Shown: in pieces, positions 1 through 6,305 of the stretch
Numbering within the stretch: position 1 is the first letter of the stretch
Layout: each line of letters starts with the position of its first letter
NCBI GenBank assembly: GCA_910587145.1
Contig: CAJUMH010000015.1
Span: 1-62,961 of the forward strand
Reading direction: 5' to 3'
Source: an uncultured Ruthenibacterium sp.
GTDB lineage: Bacteria; Bacillota; Clostridia; Oscillospirales; Ruminococcaceae
Length of the DNA: 62,961 bases
Program-made: the position numbers and the translations under genes
Notes under the pieces: generated by a model
Told to the model about the DNA's origin: nothing
Seen by the model: only the letters and a program-made list of their open reading frames with translations
Databases searched by the model: none

Positions 1-397
1 CGCCGCTGTTCCGGTTGCCGCTGTTCCAATCGCCGCTGTTGCAATCGCCGCTGTTGCAAAGTCCGGTGCAACCCTTTCCCGTATTCACAATTTCAAGCAA
101 TTCAGCCCACGGAATTTCACGCACGATTTCAAGTTTGTTGGTACAACATTTATCCCCTTCTTCCGCAATGTCACCGTAGGCAATCACTTCTGCAACCTTA
201 TTTTCCGGGTTGAAATTGTAGTAATTGAAGCAATCAGCCGCCTTTTTGCAGAAGTGCATCCCACGCCCGCACCGGATCGGGTTAATATCTTCTTCAAATT
301 TGCCGGGGCAAGTGTACTGTTTTGTGTTCCCGTTCGGGCTGCAAGTCCAATCAGGATTGAACACCTTGAACCCTTTAACAACTCCTGTTTCACTCAT
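1..397 (-). CDS. NSG-repeat protein, 3' end outside window
   Basis: This leftward reading frame opens at the ATG at 397 and runs off the window edge without a stop, so only about 132 residues are visible. The N-terminal part begins MSETGVVKGFKVFNPDW and contains several cysteines (CSPNG, CPGKF, CGRGMHFC, CCTNK). The visible end changes into a short-period repeat of the type CNSGDCNSGDWNSGNRNSG, encoded by the near-repetitive DNA at 1-60. Proteins with this head plus pentapeptide-like NSG tail are common unknowns in phages and conjugative elements; I know no proven function. It is the last visible gene of the leftward operon of the AT-rich element. Confidence 0.75.
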   Translation of the reverse strand, partial: MSETGVVKGFKVFNPDWTCSPNGNTKQYTCPGKFEEDINPIRCGRGMHFCKKAADCFNYYNFNPENKVAEVIAYGDIAEEGDKCCTNKLEIVREIPWAELLEIVNTGKGCTGLCNSGDCNSGDWNSGNRNSG

Positions 398-421
398 TTT
401 GTTTATCCTCACTTTCTGCCA

Positions 422-835
422 TCAGGCAATTTCATTCAGGGGAACTTCAATTCCCGTGTATTCGGTGAACTTTACGGAAGAAATAAAGTAACTCCAATTT
501 GTCAGCTTCACCGCATAGCCCCACGGGAAAACGCCATCCCTTAACCCTTGCATTACCCATTCTTTGGATTTCTTCATCAGCTTTGCCGCAAGGGTAACGG
601 GCAAATTCACAACCCCGTCATGCTGAACCGTTGCAGCGGGTTCAAACATTTCAAAGTAGGTTTCCTGAACCCCCAACGCACGGGCAATTTCCTGTTTGCG
701 GTCTTTGGAAGGCTCATTCTTGCCGGAAAGGTATTGACTGATAGAGGATTTACCAATCCCGGTAAGGTCTGAAAGTTTGGATTGTGTCAAGTCCAAATCT
801 TTCATAAGGTTTTTCAATTTGTCTGCAAATGTCAT
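422..835 (-). CDS. XRE-family HTH regulator with C-terminal extra domain
   Basis: Residues 1-60 form a helix-turn-helix of the XRE/Cro type (LTQSKLSDLTGIGKSSISQY then LSGKNEPS). Residues 75-137 carry a second segment (VNLPVTLAAKLMKKSKEWV) that resembles the winged-helix DNA-binding head of excisionase-like proteins. The chosen ATG at 835 lies a normal distance from AGAAAGGA; a GTG at 841 is an alternative. It sits in the leftward operon opposite the repressor at 3038, so a role in lysis/lysogeny or excision control is likely but inferred. Confidence 0.75.
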   Translation of the reverse strand: MTFADKLKNLMKDLDLTQSKLSDLTGIGKSSISQYLSGKNEPSKDRKQEIARALGVQETYFEMFEPAATVQHDGVVNLPVTLAAKLMKKSKEWVMQGLRDGVFPWGYAVKLTNWSYFISSVKFTEYTGIEVPLNEIA

Positions 836-857
836 GTTCACTTCATCCTTTCTTTGT

Positions 858-1049
858 TCAGCCCTCGATCATGGGGCTTTTGTTGTACTGTTCCTGAATT
901 CTGATCCGGTACTTGCCGCCGATTTCCTCACGGTGCAAAATCCTGAATTCGTTGCCCTTATCACGCAAGGTTTCAAGGTACTTTGCCGCTTCATTCTGTG
1001 TGTCGAACTCCAAAACCCGATCAATACACGCTGCAATTACTTTCTTCAT
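858..1049 (-). CDS. small hypothetical protein of integrative element
   Basis: This 63-residue, highly charged protein begins MKKVIAACIDRVLEFD and contains KYLETLRDKGNEF and GGKYRIRIQEQYNK. I do not recognise a named family. The ATG at 1049 follows AGAAAGGCGGTGAACAGG; a longer version starting at 1082 would overlap the upstream stop as ATGATTGA but lacks a ribosome-binding site. A perfect GTTCAA-N5-TTGAAC palindrome lies at 1073-1089 just upstream, overlapping the end of the previous gene. Confidence 0.6.
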   Translation of the reverse strand: MKKVIAACIDRVLEFDTQNEAAKYLETLRDKGNEFRILHREEIGGKYRIRIQEQYNKSPMIEG

Positions 1050-1072
1050 CCTGTTCACCGCCTTTCTGTTTG

Positions 1073-1089
1073 GTTCAATCATTTTGAAC
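1073..1089. promoter_or_regulatory. internal operator-like palindrome GTTCAA-N5-TTGAAC
   Basis: This perfect inverted repeat has the same half-sites and spacer length as 2881-2897. It lies inside the leftward operon at the junction of the genes ending at 1075 and starting at 1049. It may be a secondary repressor site or roadblock. Confidence 0.45.
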
Positions 1090-1299
1090 TTTCATGGTAA
1101 AAAAATATGCCTGAATTTCATCACTTGCCAAATCAAGAACTTCCAATGCCTTTTGAATTTCCGGCTGCTTAAAAGCAATCTTGTTGTTCAATTTCATTGA
1201 AATAGTTCTTTCGGAAAGCCCCATTCTTTCAGCGAATACCGCTTGTGTTCCGCACTTTTCAACGATCCTTCCGTTTAACTTTGCATAATCGTATGCCAT
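1075..1299 (-). CDS. small phage-repressor-like HTH protein (DUF739-like)
   Basis: The 74-residue protein begins MAYDYAKLNGRIVEKCGTQA and has a single helix-turn-helix (AVFAERMGLSERTISMKLN). Length and pattern match small Cro-like DUF739 proteins found beside phage repressors. The start follows AAGGGGTGAAATC. It lies within the leftward operon and could be the Cro counterpart of the divergent repressor; that assignment is inferred from position. Confidence 0.7.
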   Translation of the reverse strand: MAYDYAKLNGRIVEKCGTQAVFAERMGLSERTISMKLNNKIAFKQPEIQKALEVLDLASDEIQAYFFTMKVQND

Positions 1300-1314
1300 G
1301 ATTTCACCCCTTTC

Positions 1315-1722
1315 TTAACATCCTAAGTGATTTACAATGTCCCGGATCATTGCTGTACCTGAATCCATAGAAACATTTATCTTTTTTGTTCCACCTTCAA
1401 AAGCTGCTGTTACAATCTCGCTTTCGCTGTCATAGGTAAGGGAAACAAGGTCAGCCGCCCCACGGGTTTTCTGTAAAACCTTACAAAGCAATTTGCAAAT
1501 GGTTTCTTTATCTTCCCCGCCGCTTTCTGCCACAAAATCAAAGGCTTCAATCTGTTCTTTTGTCAGGGGGTTATTGTATTCCACATATCCCCACGCTTCA
1601 CGCCCGATTTTCCCAACATATTCCCGGTTGTCGAAATTGTGAATCAGCATTGCCGGATTGTCGGCGGGTTTAGGATATGCCCCCGGTGTAATCGGTCTTA
1701 AAGTGCTATAATATCTAAACAT
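1315..1722 (-). CDS. conserved hypothetical mobile-element protein
   Basis: The protein of about 135 residues opens MFRYYSTLRPITPGAYPKP and contains FDNREYVGKIGREAWGYVEY. This N-terminal block recurs in proteins of Firmicute phages and conjugative elements, but I know of no assigned activity. Three ATGs are clustered at 1731, 1728 and 1722; the last has the best spacing from GAAAGG. No membrane segment or signal peptide is visible. Confidence 0.6.
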   Translation of the reverse strand: MFRYYSTLRPITPGAYPKPADNPAMLIHNFDNREYVGKIGREAWGYVEYNNPLTKEQIEAFDFVAESGGEDKETICKLLCKVLQKTRGAADLVSLTYDSESEIVTAAFEGGTKKINVSMDSGTAMIRDIVNHLGC

Positions 1723-1727
1723 CTTCA

Positions 1728-1889
1728 TCATCCTTTCTTCAATAATTCAAGCACCCATTCAAGAATTTTTGCGGCTTGATCGTACCTTGCGAAAAGAATT
1801 TCATCCTTGTAAATGCCGCTTTCATATTCTTTTGCTTGCTTTTTCTGAAATTCAATTTCATGTTCAACTTTGGAAATAATTTCTTCCAC
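1728..1889 (-). CDS. small coiled hypothetical protein
   Basis: A short frame encodes about 53-56 residues (VEEIISKVEHEIEFQKKQAK, then YDQAAKILEWVLELLKKG). It is predicted helical by its charge pattern and is of unknown function. GTG at 1889 has good spacing from AGAAAGG; an in-frame ATG at 1898 directly abuts the ribosome-binding site and is less likely. Its stop overlaps the ATG cluster of the next gene, consistent with one operon. Confidence 0.6.
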   Translation of the reverse strand: MEEIISKVEHEIEFQKKQAKEYESGIYKDEILFARYDQAAKILEWVLELLKKG

Positions 1890-1929
1890 GGTTAGCATCC
1901 TTTCTATTTTGTAGGGGGGAAGAAGCTGT

Positions 1930-2604
1930 TTAGGCTTCTTCCTCGAACTCTACATTGCAATCACCGCAAATAACATGAACTTCCTTTGTTGCCCGGATAA
2001 TGCAGCCGCACATAGGGCAAACATATTTCCGGCTTGATTGTTTGGTTTTCGCCGCACCGGGGATTTTCGGAAGGCTCTTTCTGTGAAGTTCAAACTTCTT
2101 ATCCTGCATACCGTCAACAAAGGCTTTTGCTTCATCATTCAGGCTTGTTTTAGTCCAGCCGTATTTTGCATCCTTTTCAACCGTCAAGCCGTGCTGTTCA
2201 GCCGCTTCCTTGTATTTCTTATTGTGGTATGTGCCGCCCCTGCTTGTGTCCTGAACCCCAATTTGCAGATTGTAAAGGTGAACCATTTCATGTAAAAGGG
2301 TTTCCGCAACCTGTTCAAAAGGTCTTGCAAGGTGTTCCGCACAAATATTGATTTCATAGAAGCCATCATCTTTCTTCATAGCTTCCAAATCTTCTTTTGT
2401 CAGTGTGGAAAGGTCTGCAACCTTCTTCTGTTCGCCAACCGTCCACGCCTTCCAAGCGGTACACCACCCATAAGCACCCTTTGTTGTGTCCGGGCTTACC
2501 GTGATAACGGGGGTTTGAAGTTCATTGTTATAGAACTTTTCGTTGAACTTTGAAAATAAACTTTCAAGTTTTTCAATTACGGGCTTCAAACTTGTTTCTT
2601 TCAT
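1930..2604 (-). CDS. SprT-like zinc metalloprotease domain protein
   Basis: The 224-residue protein carries the metallopeptidase helix LLHEMVHLYN (HExxH) at about residues 118-127, preceded by FNEKFYNNELQTPVITVSPD, which is typical of the SprT-like fold. The C-terminus has a zinc ribbon (CPMCGCIIRATKEVHVICGDC). Phage and ICE copies of this family are common and may process protein-DNA complexes or element proteins, but the substrate here is unknown. The ATG at 2604 follows AGAAAGGTGG, whereas an upstream in-frame extension lacks a ribosome-binding site. Confidence 0.85.
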   Translation of the reverse strand: MKETSLKPVIEKLESLFSKFNEKFYNNELQTPVITVSPDTTKGAYGWCTAWKAWTVGEQKKVADLSTLTKEDLEAMKKDDGFYEINICAEHLARPFEQVAETLLHEMVHLYNLQIGVQDTSRGGTYHNKKYKEAAEQHGLTVEKDAKYGWTKTSLNDEAKAFVDGMQDKKFELHRKSLPKIPGAAKTKQSSRKYVCPMCGCIIRATKEVHVICGDCNVEFEEEA

Positions 2605-2624
2605 CTGTGCTACCACCTTTCTAA

Positions 2625-2825
2625 TTACTGCATCCAGCAAGCGGCATCGTGGCAATGTGCGTATTTTTCAGCGGTTGAACCGTTTGGATTTTCAAAAATC
2701 ACAACCCGCTTTGCAAGCCATCCGAATTTTGTACCGCAAATTTCATTCAGCATTTCCAACATTCCCCGTGCCTTTTCAAAATTTTCCTGTGCAACCTCAT
2801 TGATCTTCTGAATACGCTCTTTCAT
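2625..2825 (-). CDS. small hypothetical protein, first gene of leftward operon
   Basis: The protein of about 66 residues begins MKERIQKINEVAQENFEKAR and ends with a His/Cys-rich tail (YAHCHDAACWMQ). I do not recognise a family. It is the first gene behind the leftward promoter at 2906-2934. The leader AGAAAGGATGAAGTGATT also precedes the gene at 835 in near-identical form, which suggests shared translation signals in this element. Confidence 0.6.
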   Translation of the reverse strand: MKERIQKINEVAQENFEKARGMLEMLNEICGTKFGWLAKRVVIFENPNGSTAEKYAHCHDAACWMQ

Positions 2826-2880
2826 AATCACTTCATCCTTTCTATGCTTGCCGTTGCAGCGGCTTGTTTGTTGCTGTTTG

Positions 2881-2897
2881 GTTCAATTCCCTTGAAC
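2881..2897. promoter_or_regulatory. operator palindrome GTTCAA-N5-TTGAAC (leftward promoter)
   Basis: This is a perfect inverted repeat of six bases with a five-base spacer, placed at the start point of the leftward transcript. An identical arrangement occurs at 1073-1089. The likely binder is the adjacent repressor (3038-3499); this is inferred from position. Confidence 0.6.
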
Positions 2898-2905
2898 TTG
2901 TCTTT

Positions 2906-2934
2906 ATTATAGCACCCGGTTTTGAAGTTGTCAA
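2906..2934 (-). promoter_or_regulatory. leftward early promoter of AT-rich element
   Basis: Read on the minus strand this is TTGACA (2934-2929), a 17-base spacer and TATAAT (2911-2906), a consensus sigma-A promoter. The palindrome GTTCAA-TTCCC-TTGAAC at 2881-2897 covers the expected transcription start, so a bound repressor would block it. Confidence 0.8.
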
Positions 2935-2942
2935 TAGGTTTT

Positions 2943-2957
2943 TTCAAATTTTTTGAA
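2943..2957. promoter_or_regulatory. TTCAAA-N3-TTTGAA palindrome
   Basis: This inverted repeat lies between the two divergent promoters and is a relaxed version of the GTTCAA/TTGAAC sites around it. It is a probable additional repressor site. Confidence 0.4.
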
Positions 2958-2974
2958 CTTTTTTTCCTAACCCT

Positions 2975-3004
2975 CTTGAACTTTTCTTCAAGGTGCGTTA
3001 TAAT
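2975..3004 (+). promoter_or_regulatory. rightward repressor promoter with overlapping operator
   Basis: The -35 element TTGAAC (2976-2981), a 17-base spacer and the -10 element TATAAT (2999-3004) drive the repressor gene at 3038. The inverted repeat CTTGAA-N6-TTCAAG (2975-2992) overlaps the -35 element, so autoregulation is likely. Confidence 0.7.
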
Positions 3005-3037
3005 GTAATTACCCCAACAAGGAAAGGAAGTGATTGC

Positions 3038-3499
3038 ATGAAGAAATTCACCACGGCTGATAGATTGAAGCAGATCATGGGTGAAAGGGGGTTAAAACAA
3101 GTTGATATTTTGGAAGCCTGCAAGCCGTACTGCGAAAAATACCATGTTCAGCTAAAGAAAAATGATCTAAGTCAGTATGTTTCCGGGAAAGTAGAACCCA
3201 AACAAGATAAGCTGTCTATTCTGGGTTTGGCTCTGAATGTCAATGAAGTTTGGCTTATGGGGTACAATGTTCCCGCTGGAAGGGAAGAATTAGCCCAACT
3301 TGAACGGAAGCTGCAAAACGAAGCCGCCGCCTGTGAAATGTTTGAACGGTGTTATGGGAAAGAAGCATTTCAAGCGGTCAAACTTTTCCTACAACTTGAT
3401 ACATTGGATCAAGGGCGTATCATTGGTTCTATGGAAACAATGCTGAATGATGAAAAATACTCCATTCAAAAAGAATCATCAAGCGGGAAGGCAATATAA
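3038..3499 (+). CDS. XRE-family repressor of AT-rich element
   Basis: The 153-residue protein has an N-terminal helix-turn-helix (LKQIMGERGLKQVDILEACK, then LSQYVSGKVEPKQDKLSILG) and a glutamate-rich C-terminal half without an S24 peptidase motif. The ATG at 3038 follows AAGGAAGTGATTGC; an upstream in-frame start at 2993 lies before the -10 element and can be dismissed. It is transcribed away from the early operon and flanked by GTTCAA/TTGAAC operators, which fits a CI-like maintenance repressor. Without the self-cleavage domain, induction would need another route such as an antirepressor or a protease. Confidence 0.8.
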   Translation: MKKFTTADRLKQIMGERGLKQVDILEACKPYCEKYHVQLKKNDLSQYVSGKVEPKQDKLSILGLALNVNEVWLMGYNVPAGREELAQLERKLQNEAAACEMFERCYGKEAFQAVKLFLQLDTLDQGRIIGSMETMLNDEKYSIQKESSSGKAI

Positions 3500-3514
3500 T
3501 CTTTGTGGATTTTA

Positions 3515-3704
3515 GTTCAAGATAAGTTCAAGATAGGTTCAAGTTTCCGGTTCAAGATGAAATCCTTGAAATATCGGGAAAGTTCAAGTAGTTCAAGTTG
3601 TTTTGCGTTTCTTTGTAGATATGATTTTTTTCAACGCAATTTTGCATTGATTTTGAAAAATATAAAAGAAATAAAAAAGCATCTTGAACTTGAACCACTT
3701 GAAC
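3515..3704. repeat. GTTCAAG direct repeats with CTTGAAC inverted copies
   Basis: Exact GTTCAAG occurs at 3515, 3526, 3537, 3550, 3582 and 3591. The reverse complement CTTGAAC occurs at 3683, 3689 (sharing one base with the previous copy) and 3698. The first three direct copies are 11 bases apart, about one helical turn. This intergenic block after the repressor shows no convincing gene. Its half-site equals that of the promoter operators, so it may be a repressor sink, silencer or iteron-like site. Confidence 0.6.
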
Positions 3705-3743
3705 CTTGAAAAGTTAATTTCAAATTAAGAAAGGAATTTTGCT

Positions 3744-4013
3744 ATGAGTGCAAAGAACAGGGTTATCAACGGCGATTATGCCGGAAGTCAGGTTGTGGGC
3801 GGGGGTGCTGCCAATGCTGCGATTTCATTGGGGATCATCAAGCAATTACGCCTGAACAGTTCCACCGTTGAAAGCTATGAAGTTTTGGGCGGTGTTGCCG
3901 GGGCGGTTTCTAAAAATGGCTATCAGGTGAAAATCATCTTCAAAGACGGGAAGAAAAGCCTGTTGGAAGTAGATGAAAAATTATATAAAGCCATCGTTCA
4001 GGCTTGCTTCTAA
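3744..4013 (+). CDS. small glycine-rich hypothetical protein
   Basis: The 89-residue protein begins MSAKNRVINGDYAGSQVVGG and has an alanine/glycine-rich stretch followed by YQVKIIFKDGKKSLLEVDEK. It may be a small beta-rich fold, but I do not recognise it. The start follows AAGAAAGGAATTTTGCT. It lies between the repressor and the integrase. Confidence 0.65.
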   Translation: MSAKNRVINGDYAGSQVVGGGAANAAISLGIIKQLRLNSSTVESYEVLGGVAGAVSKNGYQVKIIFKDGKKSLLEVDEKLYKAIVQACF

Positions 4014-4027
4014 ACAAAAAAATATCC

Positions 4028-4056
4028 CCCGTCAGTGCTGCAACACCAACGGGGGA
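4028..4056. terminator. hairpin between small gene and integrase
   Basis: CCCCCGT and ACGGGGG form a seven-base stem around a loop of about 15 bases. An A-run precedes it on the plus strand, so a U-tract would exist only for minus-strand transcripts. It probably insulates the integrase from its neighbours. Confidence 0.4.
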
Positions 4057-4145
4057 AGCGACCATAAATCAGGATGAAGTGATTTAGGCGGTCTGTCTAT
4101 ATTATATCACTTCACGGCTGATTTTTCAAGATAGGCGGTGAAGTT

Positions 4146-5147
4146 ATGAAAAATCCTAATGGATATGGAACAGTAACGAAGCTGTCAGGGAACAGGCGAA
4201 AGCCCTATATCGTGAAGGAAGGTGTATCAGGAAGGCAAAAGCCCATAGGTTACGCCGCCACACGGGAAGAAGGGTTGATAATGCTTGCCAATTACAACAA
4301 TGATCCGTGGGATATTGAAACGGAAAAAATCACTTTTCAAGAACTCTATGAATTGTGGCTTGAAAAGCGGGCTGTGAAATTGGGCGATTCAAACAGAAGT
4401 TCCCTGAAATCTGCATATAAGCATTGTTCCAAGCTGAAAAAATTGAAGTATAAGCAAATCAAATCATACCAAATGCAAGATTGCATTGATAGCTGCGGCT
4501 GTGGATATTCCACGCAAGGGGCGATAAAGAACCTTTTCGGGCATCTTGACCGTTTCGCAATGGAACTTGATATAATTTCAAAATGCTGTTCCGATCTGCT
4601 TACCTCTGAACCAATACCGGAAACAAGCAAGGCAATTTTTACAGATGAAGAAGTTTCCCGGCTGTGGGAAAATCAAAATTTCCCGTGGGTTGATTCAGTT
4701 CTGTTCTTCCTTTACACGGGGTTCAGAATTTCAGAAATGATTGAATTGAAAGTTTCCACTATTGATTTTGAAGTGGGTACAATGCAAGGGGGAACGAAAA
4801 CAGCGGCGGGAAAGAACAGGCTTGTTCCAATTCATTCAAAAATTCAACACATTGTTCAAAGACGGGTTGAACAGTCCAAAAGCGGCTATTTGTTTGAGTA
4901 CAACGGGAAGAAGCTGAATCAAACCCAATACCGGGCATTGTGGGCTGAAATCATGGGGAAGCTGAAAATGCAACATACCCCGCATGAGTGCCGCCACACA
5001 TTCAGAAGCCGCCTTGATTCTGCCGGGGCAAACAAGGTGTGTATTGATCGAATTATGGGGCATAAATCGAAAGGAACGGGGGAACGGGTTTACACCCATA
5101 AAAATATAGAAGAACTCAAATTGAACATTGAACTAATAACAAATTAG
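4146..5147 (+). CDS. int: tyrosine recombinase / integrase
   Basis: The 333-residue protein integrates and excises the element by site-specific recombination. Residues 1-55 resemble the arm-binding AP2-like head (NGYGTVTKLSGNRRKPYIVK), residues 58-150 the SAM-like core-binding domain, and 165-330 the catalytic domain. Catalytic residues are visible: Arg in FFLYTGFRISEM, the HECRH box, and GHKSKGTGERVYTH with the nucleophilic Tyr. Start ATG follows TAGGCGGTGAAGTT. It is the last gene of the AT-rich element, so one attachment site probably lies in 5148-5450. Confidence 0.93.
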   Translation: MKNPNGYGTVTKLSGNRRKPYIVKEGVSGRQKPIGYAATREEGLIMLANYNNDPWDIETEKITFQELYELWLEKRAVKLGDSNRSSLKSAYKHCSKLKKLKYKQIKSYQMQDCIDSCGCGYSTQGAIKNLFGHLDRFAMELDIISKCCSDLLTSEPIPETSKAIFTDEEVSRLWENQNFPWVDSVLFFLYTGFRISEMIELKVSTIDFEVGTMQGGTKTAAGKNRLVPIHSKIQHIVQRRVEQSKSGYLFEYNGKKLNQTQYRALWAEIMGKLKMQHTPHECRHTFRSRLDSAGANKVCIDRIMGHKSKGTGERVYTHKNIEELKLNIELITN

Positions 5148-5157
5148 TAACAAAAAA

Positions 5158-5194
5158 GGCGGGAAGCCCCGAAAAATCAGGGTTTCCCGCCGTT
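5158..5194 (+). terminator. terminator after integrase
   Basis: GGCGGGAA (5158-5165) pairs with TTCCCGCC (5184-5191), with an inner CCC/GGG extension, followed by GTTT. It ends the integrase transcript and marks the transition to GC-rich DNA. Confidence 0.7.
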
Positions 5195-5244
5195 TCTGTG
5201 TTTATTATACCACATTTTTTGCCGGGAACAACCGATTTTTGCGA

Positions 5245-5287
5245 CAAGCCCCGTTTTGCACCTGCTTTGGAGCAAGCCCCGTTTTGC
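5245..5287. repeat. 15-bp direct repeat pair
   Basis: CAAGCCCCGTTTTGC occurs exactly at 5245-5259 and 5273-5287, 28 bases apart. A related CCGATTTTTGCGA / CCGATTTTGCGAAA pair lies at 5232 and 5306. No plausible gene covers this stretch. It may be part of an attachment site or control region of the phage cassette. Confidence 0.5.
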
Positions 5288-5310
5288 GCCTATTTTTGAA
5301 CAGAGCCGAT

Positions 5311-5344
5311 TTTGCGAAAATGACAGATCTGTCATTTTCGCAAA
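5311..5344. promoter_or_regulatory. 34-bp perfect palindrome upstream of terminase genes
   Basis: Positions 5311-5344 are perfectly self-complementary around AGATCT, with the core TGACAGATCTGTCA flanked by TTTGCGAAAA and its complement. It lies 115-148 bases before the terminase start and just upstream of an operator-like site at 5388. It lacks a U-tract, so a protein-binding site or cruciform is more likely than a terminator. Confidence 0.6.
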
Positions 5345-5381
5345 GCCGAAAAAGCCCAAAATTCCGGGCCGAACGGCACCT

Positions 5382-5410
5382 TTGAAAGCACGAAAAGTGC
5401 ACACTTCACA
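5382..5410 (+). promoter_or_regulatory. probable late promoter/operator before terminase operon
   Basis: TTGAAA (5382-5387) is followed immediately by the perfect inverted repeat GCAC-GAAAA-GTGC (5388-5400). Its reverse complement GCACTTTTCGTGC matches the operators at the S24 repressor (31468, 31528, 31561). At 17 bases the -10 position reads TTCACA, a poor hexamer, so an activator may be needed. The ArpU-like protein at 30605 is a candidate. Confidence 0.5.
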
Positions 5411-5458
5411 AAACGGGAAAAATGTGCGAAAATAAGAGGGAAGGAGGGAGACAGAGCG

Positions 5459-6091
5459 ATGGCGCAAAAAAATTGCAGAGACGAAGCGCCCGAAAAGCTA
5501 TGCAAATCAACAAAATACAGCGAGGAGGTGAAAACGGCCTGCCTGTGCGCGTTGCTTTCGGCAAACAGCCTTTCGGCGGTGGCAAGGCGATACCATATCC
5601 CGAAAAGCACTTTAAGTGCTTGGAAGGCGAAGGCGGAGGCCCTGGATGCGGCCGGCGAAAAAAGCCTGTGGACCCAGGCGCGGGAAGAGCAGGTAAAGCG
5701 CATTACGGTGAAAGCGGCCGAGGGGGCGCGGCTTTCGGCGGAGCTGATGTGCCGGCGGCTGGAGGCCGGAGCGCGCAATCTTGCGCGGTGCGAGCAGATC
5801 GACCGGATGCTGCTGGGCGGCGAGGAAAGCGACGGCCTTGTGCTGGTGGACGGAACGGCGGTGGACGAGGCGCGCGAGCGCGTGCGGCTGACGCCGGAGC
5901 TGGAAAAACGGCTGAACGACGAACGGGCAAAGCGCAGCGGCGCCATCCCTTCAGACGCGGCATTGAGCACAATGCTGCGGGCGCTTTCGAGCATCTCGGA
6001 AAAAGGCGCGGGCGAGCTGGGCGCGGCGGTGGGCGATGGCGACGAAAACACAGCGGCGCTGCTCGAATGCGTGGAGGGAGACGAGTGGTAG
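5459..6091 (+). CDS. phage terminase small subunit
   Basis: The 210-residue protein has an N-terminal helix-turn-helix (SLSAVARRYHIPKSTLSAWK, residues 37-56), a central helical region, and an acidic C-terminal tail. This matches small terminase subunits, which recognise the packaging site and hand DNA to the large subunit encoded next. The start follows GGGAAGGAGGGAGACAGAGCG. Function is assigned from the fold and from its place directly before the large subunit. Codon use is GC-rich, unlike the element to the left. Confidence 0.8.
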   Translation: MAQKNCRDEAPEKLCKSTKYSEEVKTACLCALLSANSLSAVARRYHIPKSTLSAWKAKAEALDAAGEKSLWTQAREEQVKRITVKAAEGARLSAELMCRRLEAGARNLARCEQIDRMLLGGEESDGLVLVDGTAVDEARERVRLTPELEKRLNDERAKRSGAIPSDAALSTMLRALSSISEKGAGELGAAVGDGDENTAALLECVEGDEW

Positions 6092-6305
6092 CGCCGGCAA
6101 GCAGCGCGCGCCAGCCGTGCGGGCAACAGAGGCCGGCCGGCGCAGGCACGCCGGCAGCAGGGGTCAAAGCGCAGGCACGCCGGCAAGCGCAAGCCGGGCC
6201 CGGCTGCGGGCGGCCGATGTTTGGGCAAAATGTGCAGGACAGCACGAGCCTGCCGGCACATGTTCAAAGCCGGGCCCATGCCAAAGGAGGTGAACAAAAA
6301 GAGAC
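6092..6305 (+). other. GC-rich gap with 17-bp direct repeats between terminase genes
   Basis: No convincing gene fills these 214 bases. GCGCAGGCACGCCGGCA is repeated exactly at 6140-6156 and 6169-6185, and several GCCGGC palindromes occur. A packaging or start site between the two terminase genes is possible but unproven. Confidence 0.4.

Noticed and set aside
3503..3709. Short frame of 68 codons after the repressor
   Set aside because: It is created by the GTTCAAG repeat array, lacks a ribosome-binding site and is rich in Ser/Lys runs from AT-rich DNA.
5177..5467. Leftward frame of 96 codons across the palindrome and direct repeats
   Set aside because: Its sequence merely translates the repeats; it has no ribosome-binding site and no family resemblance.
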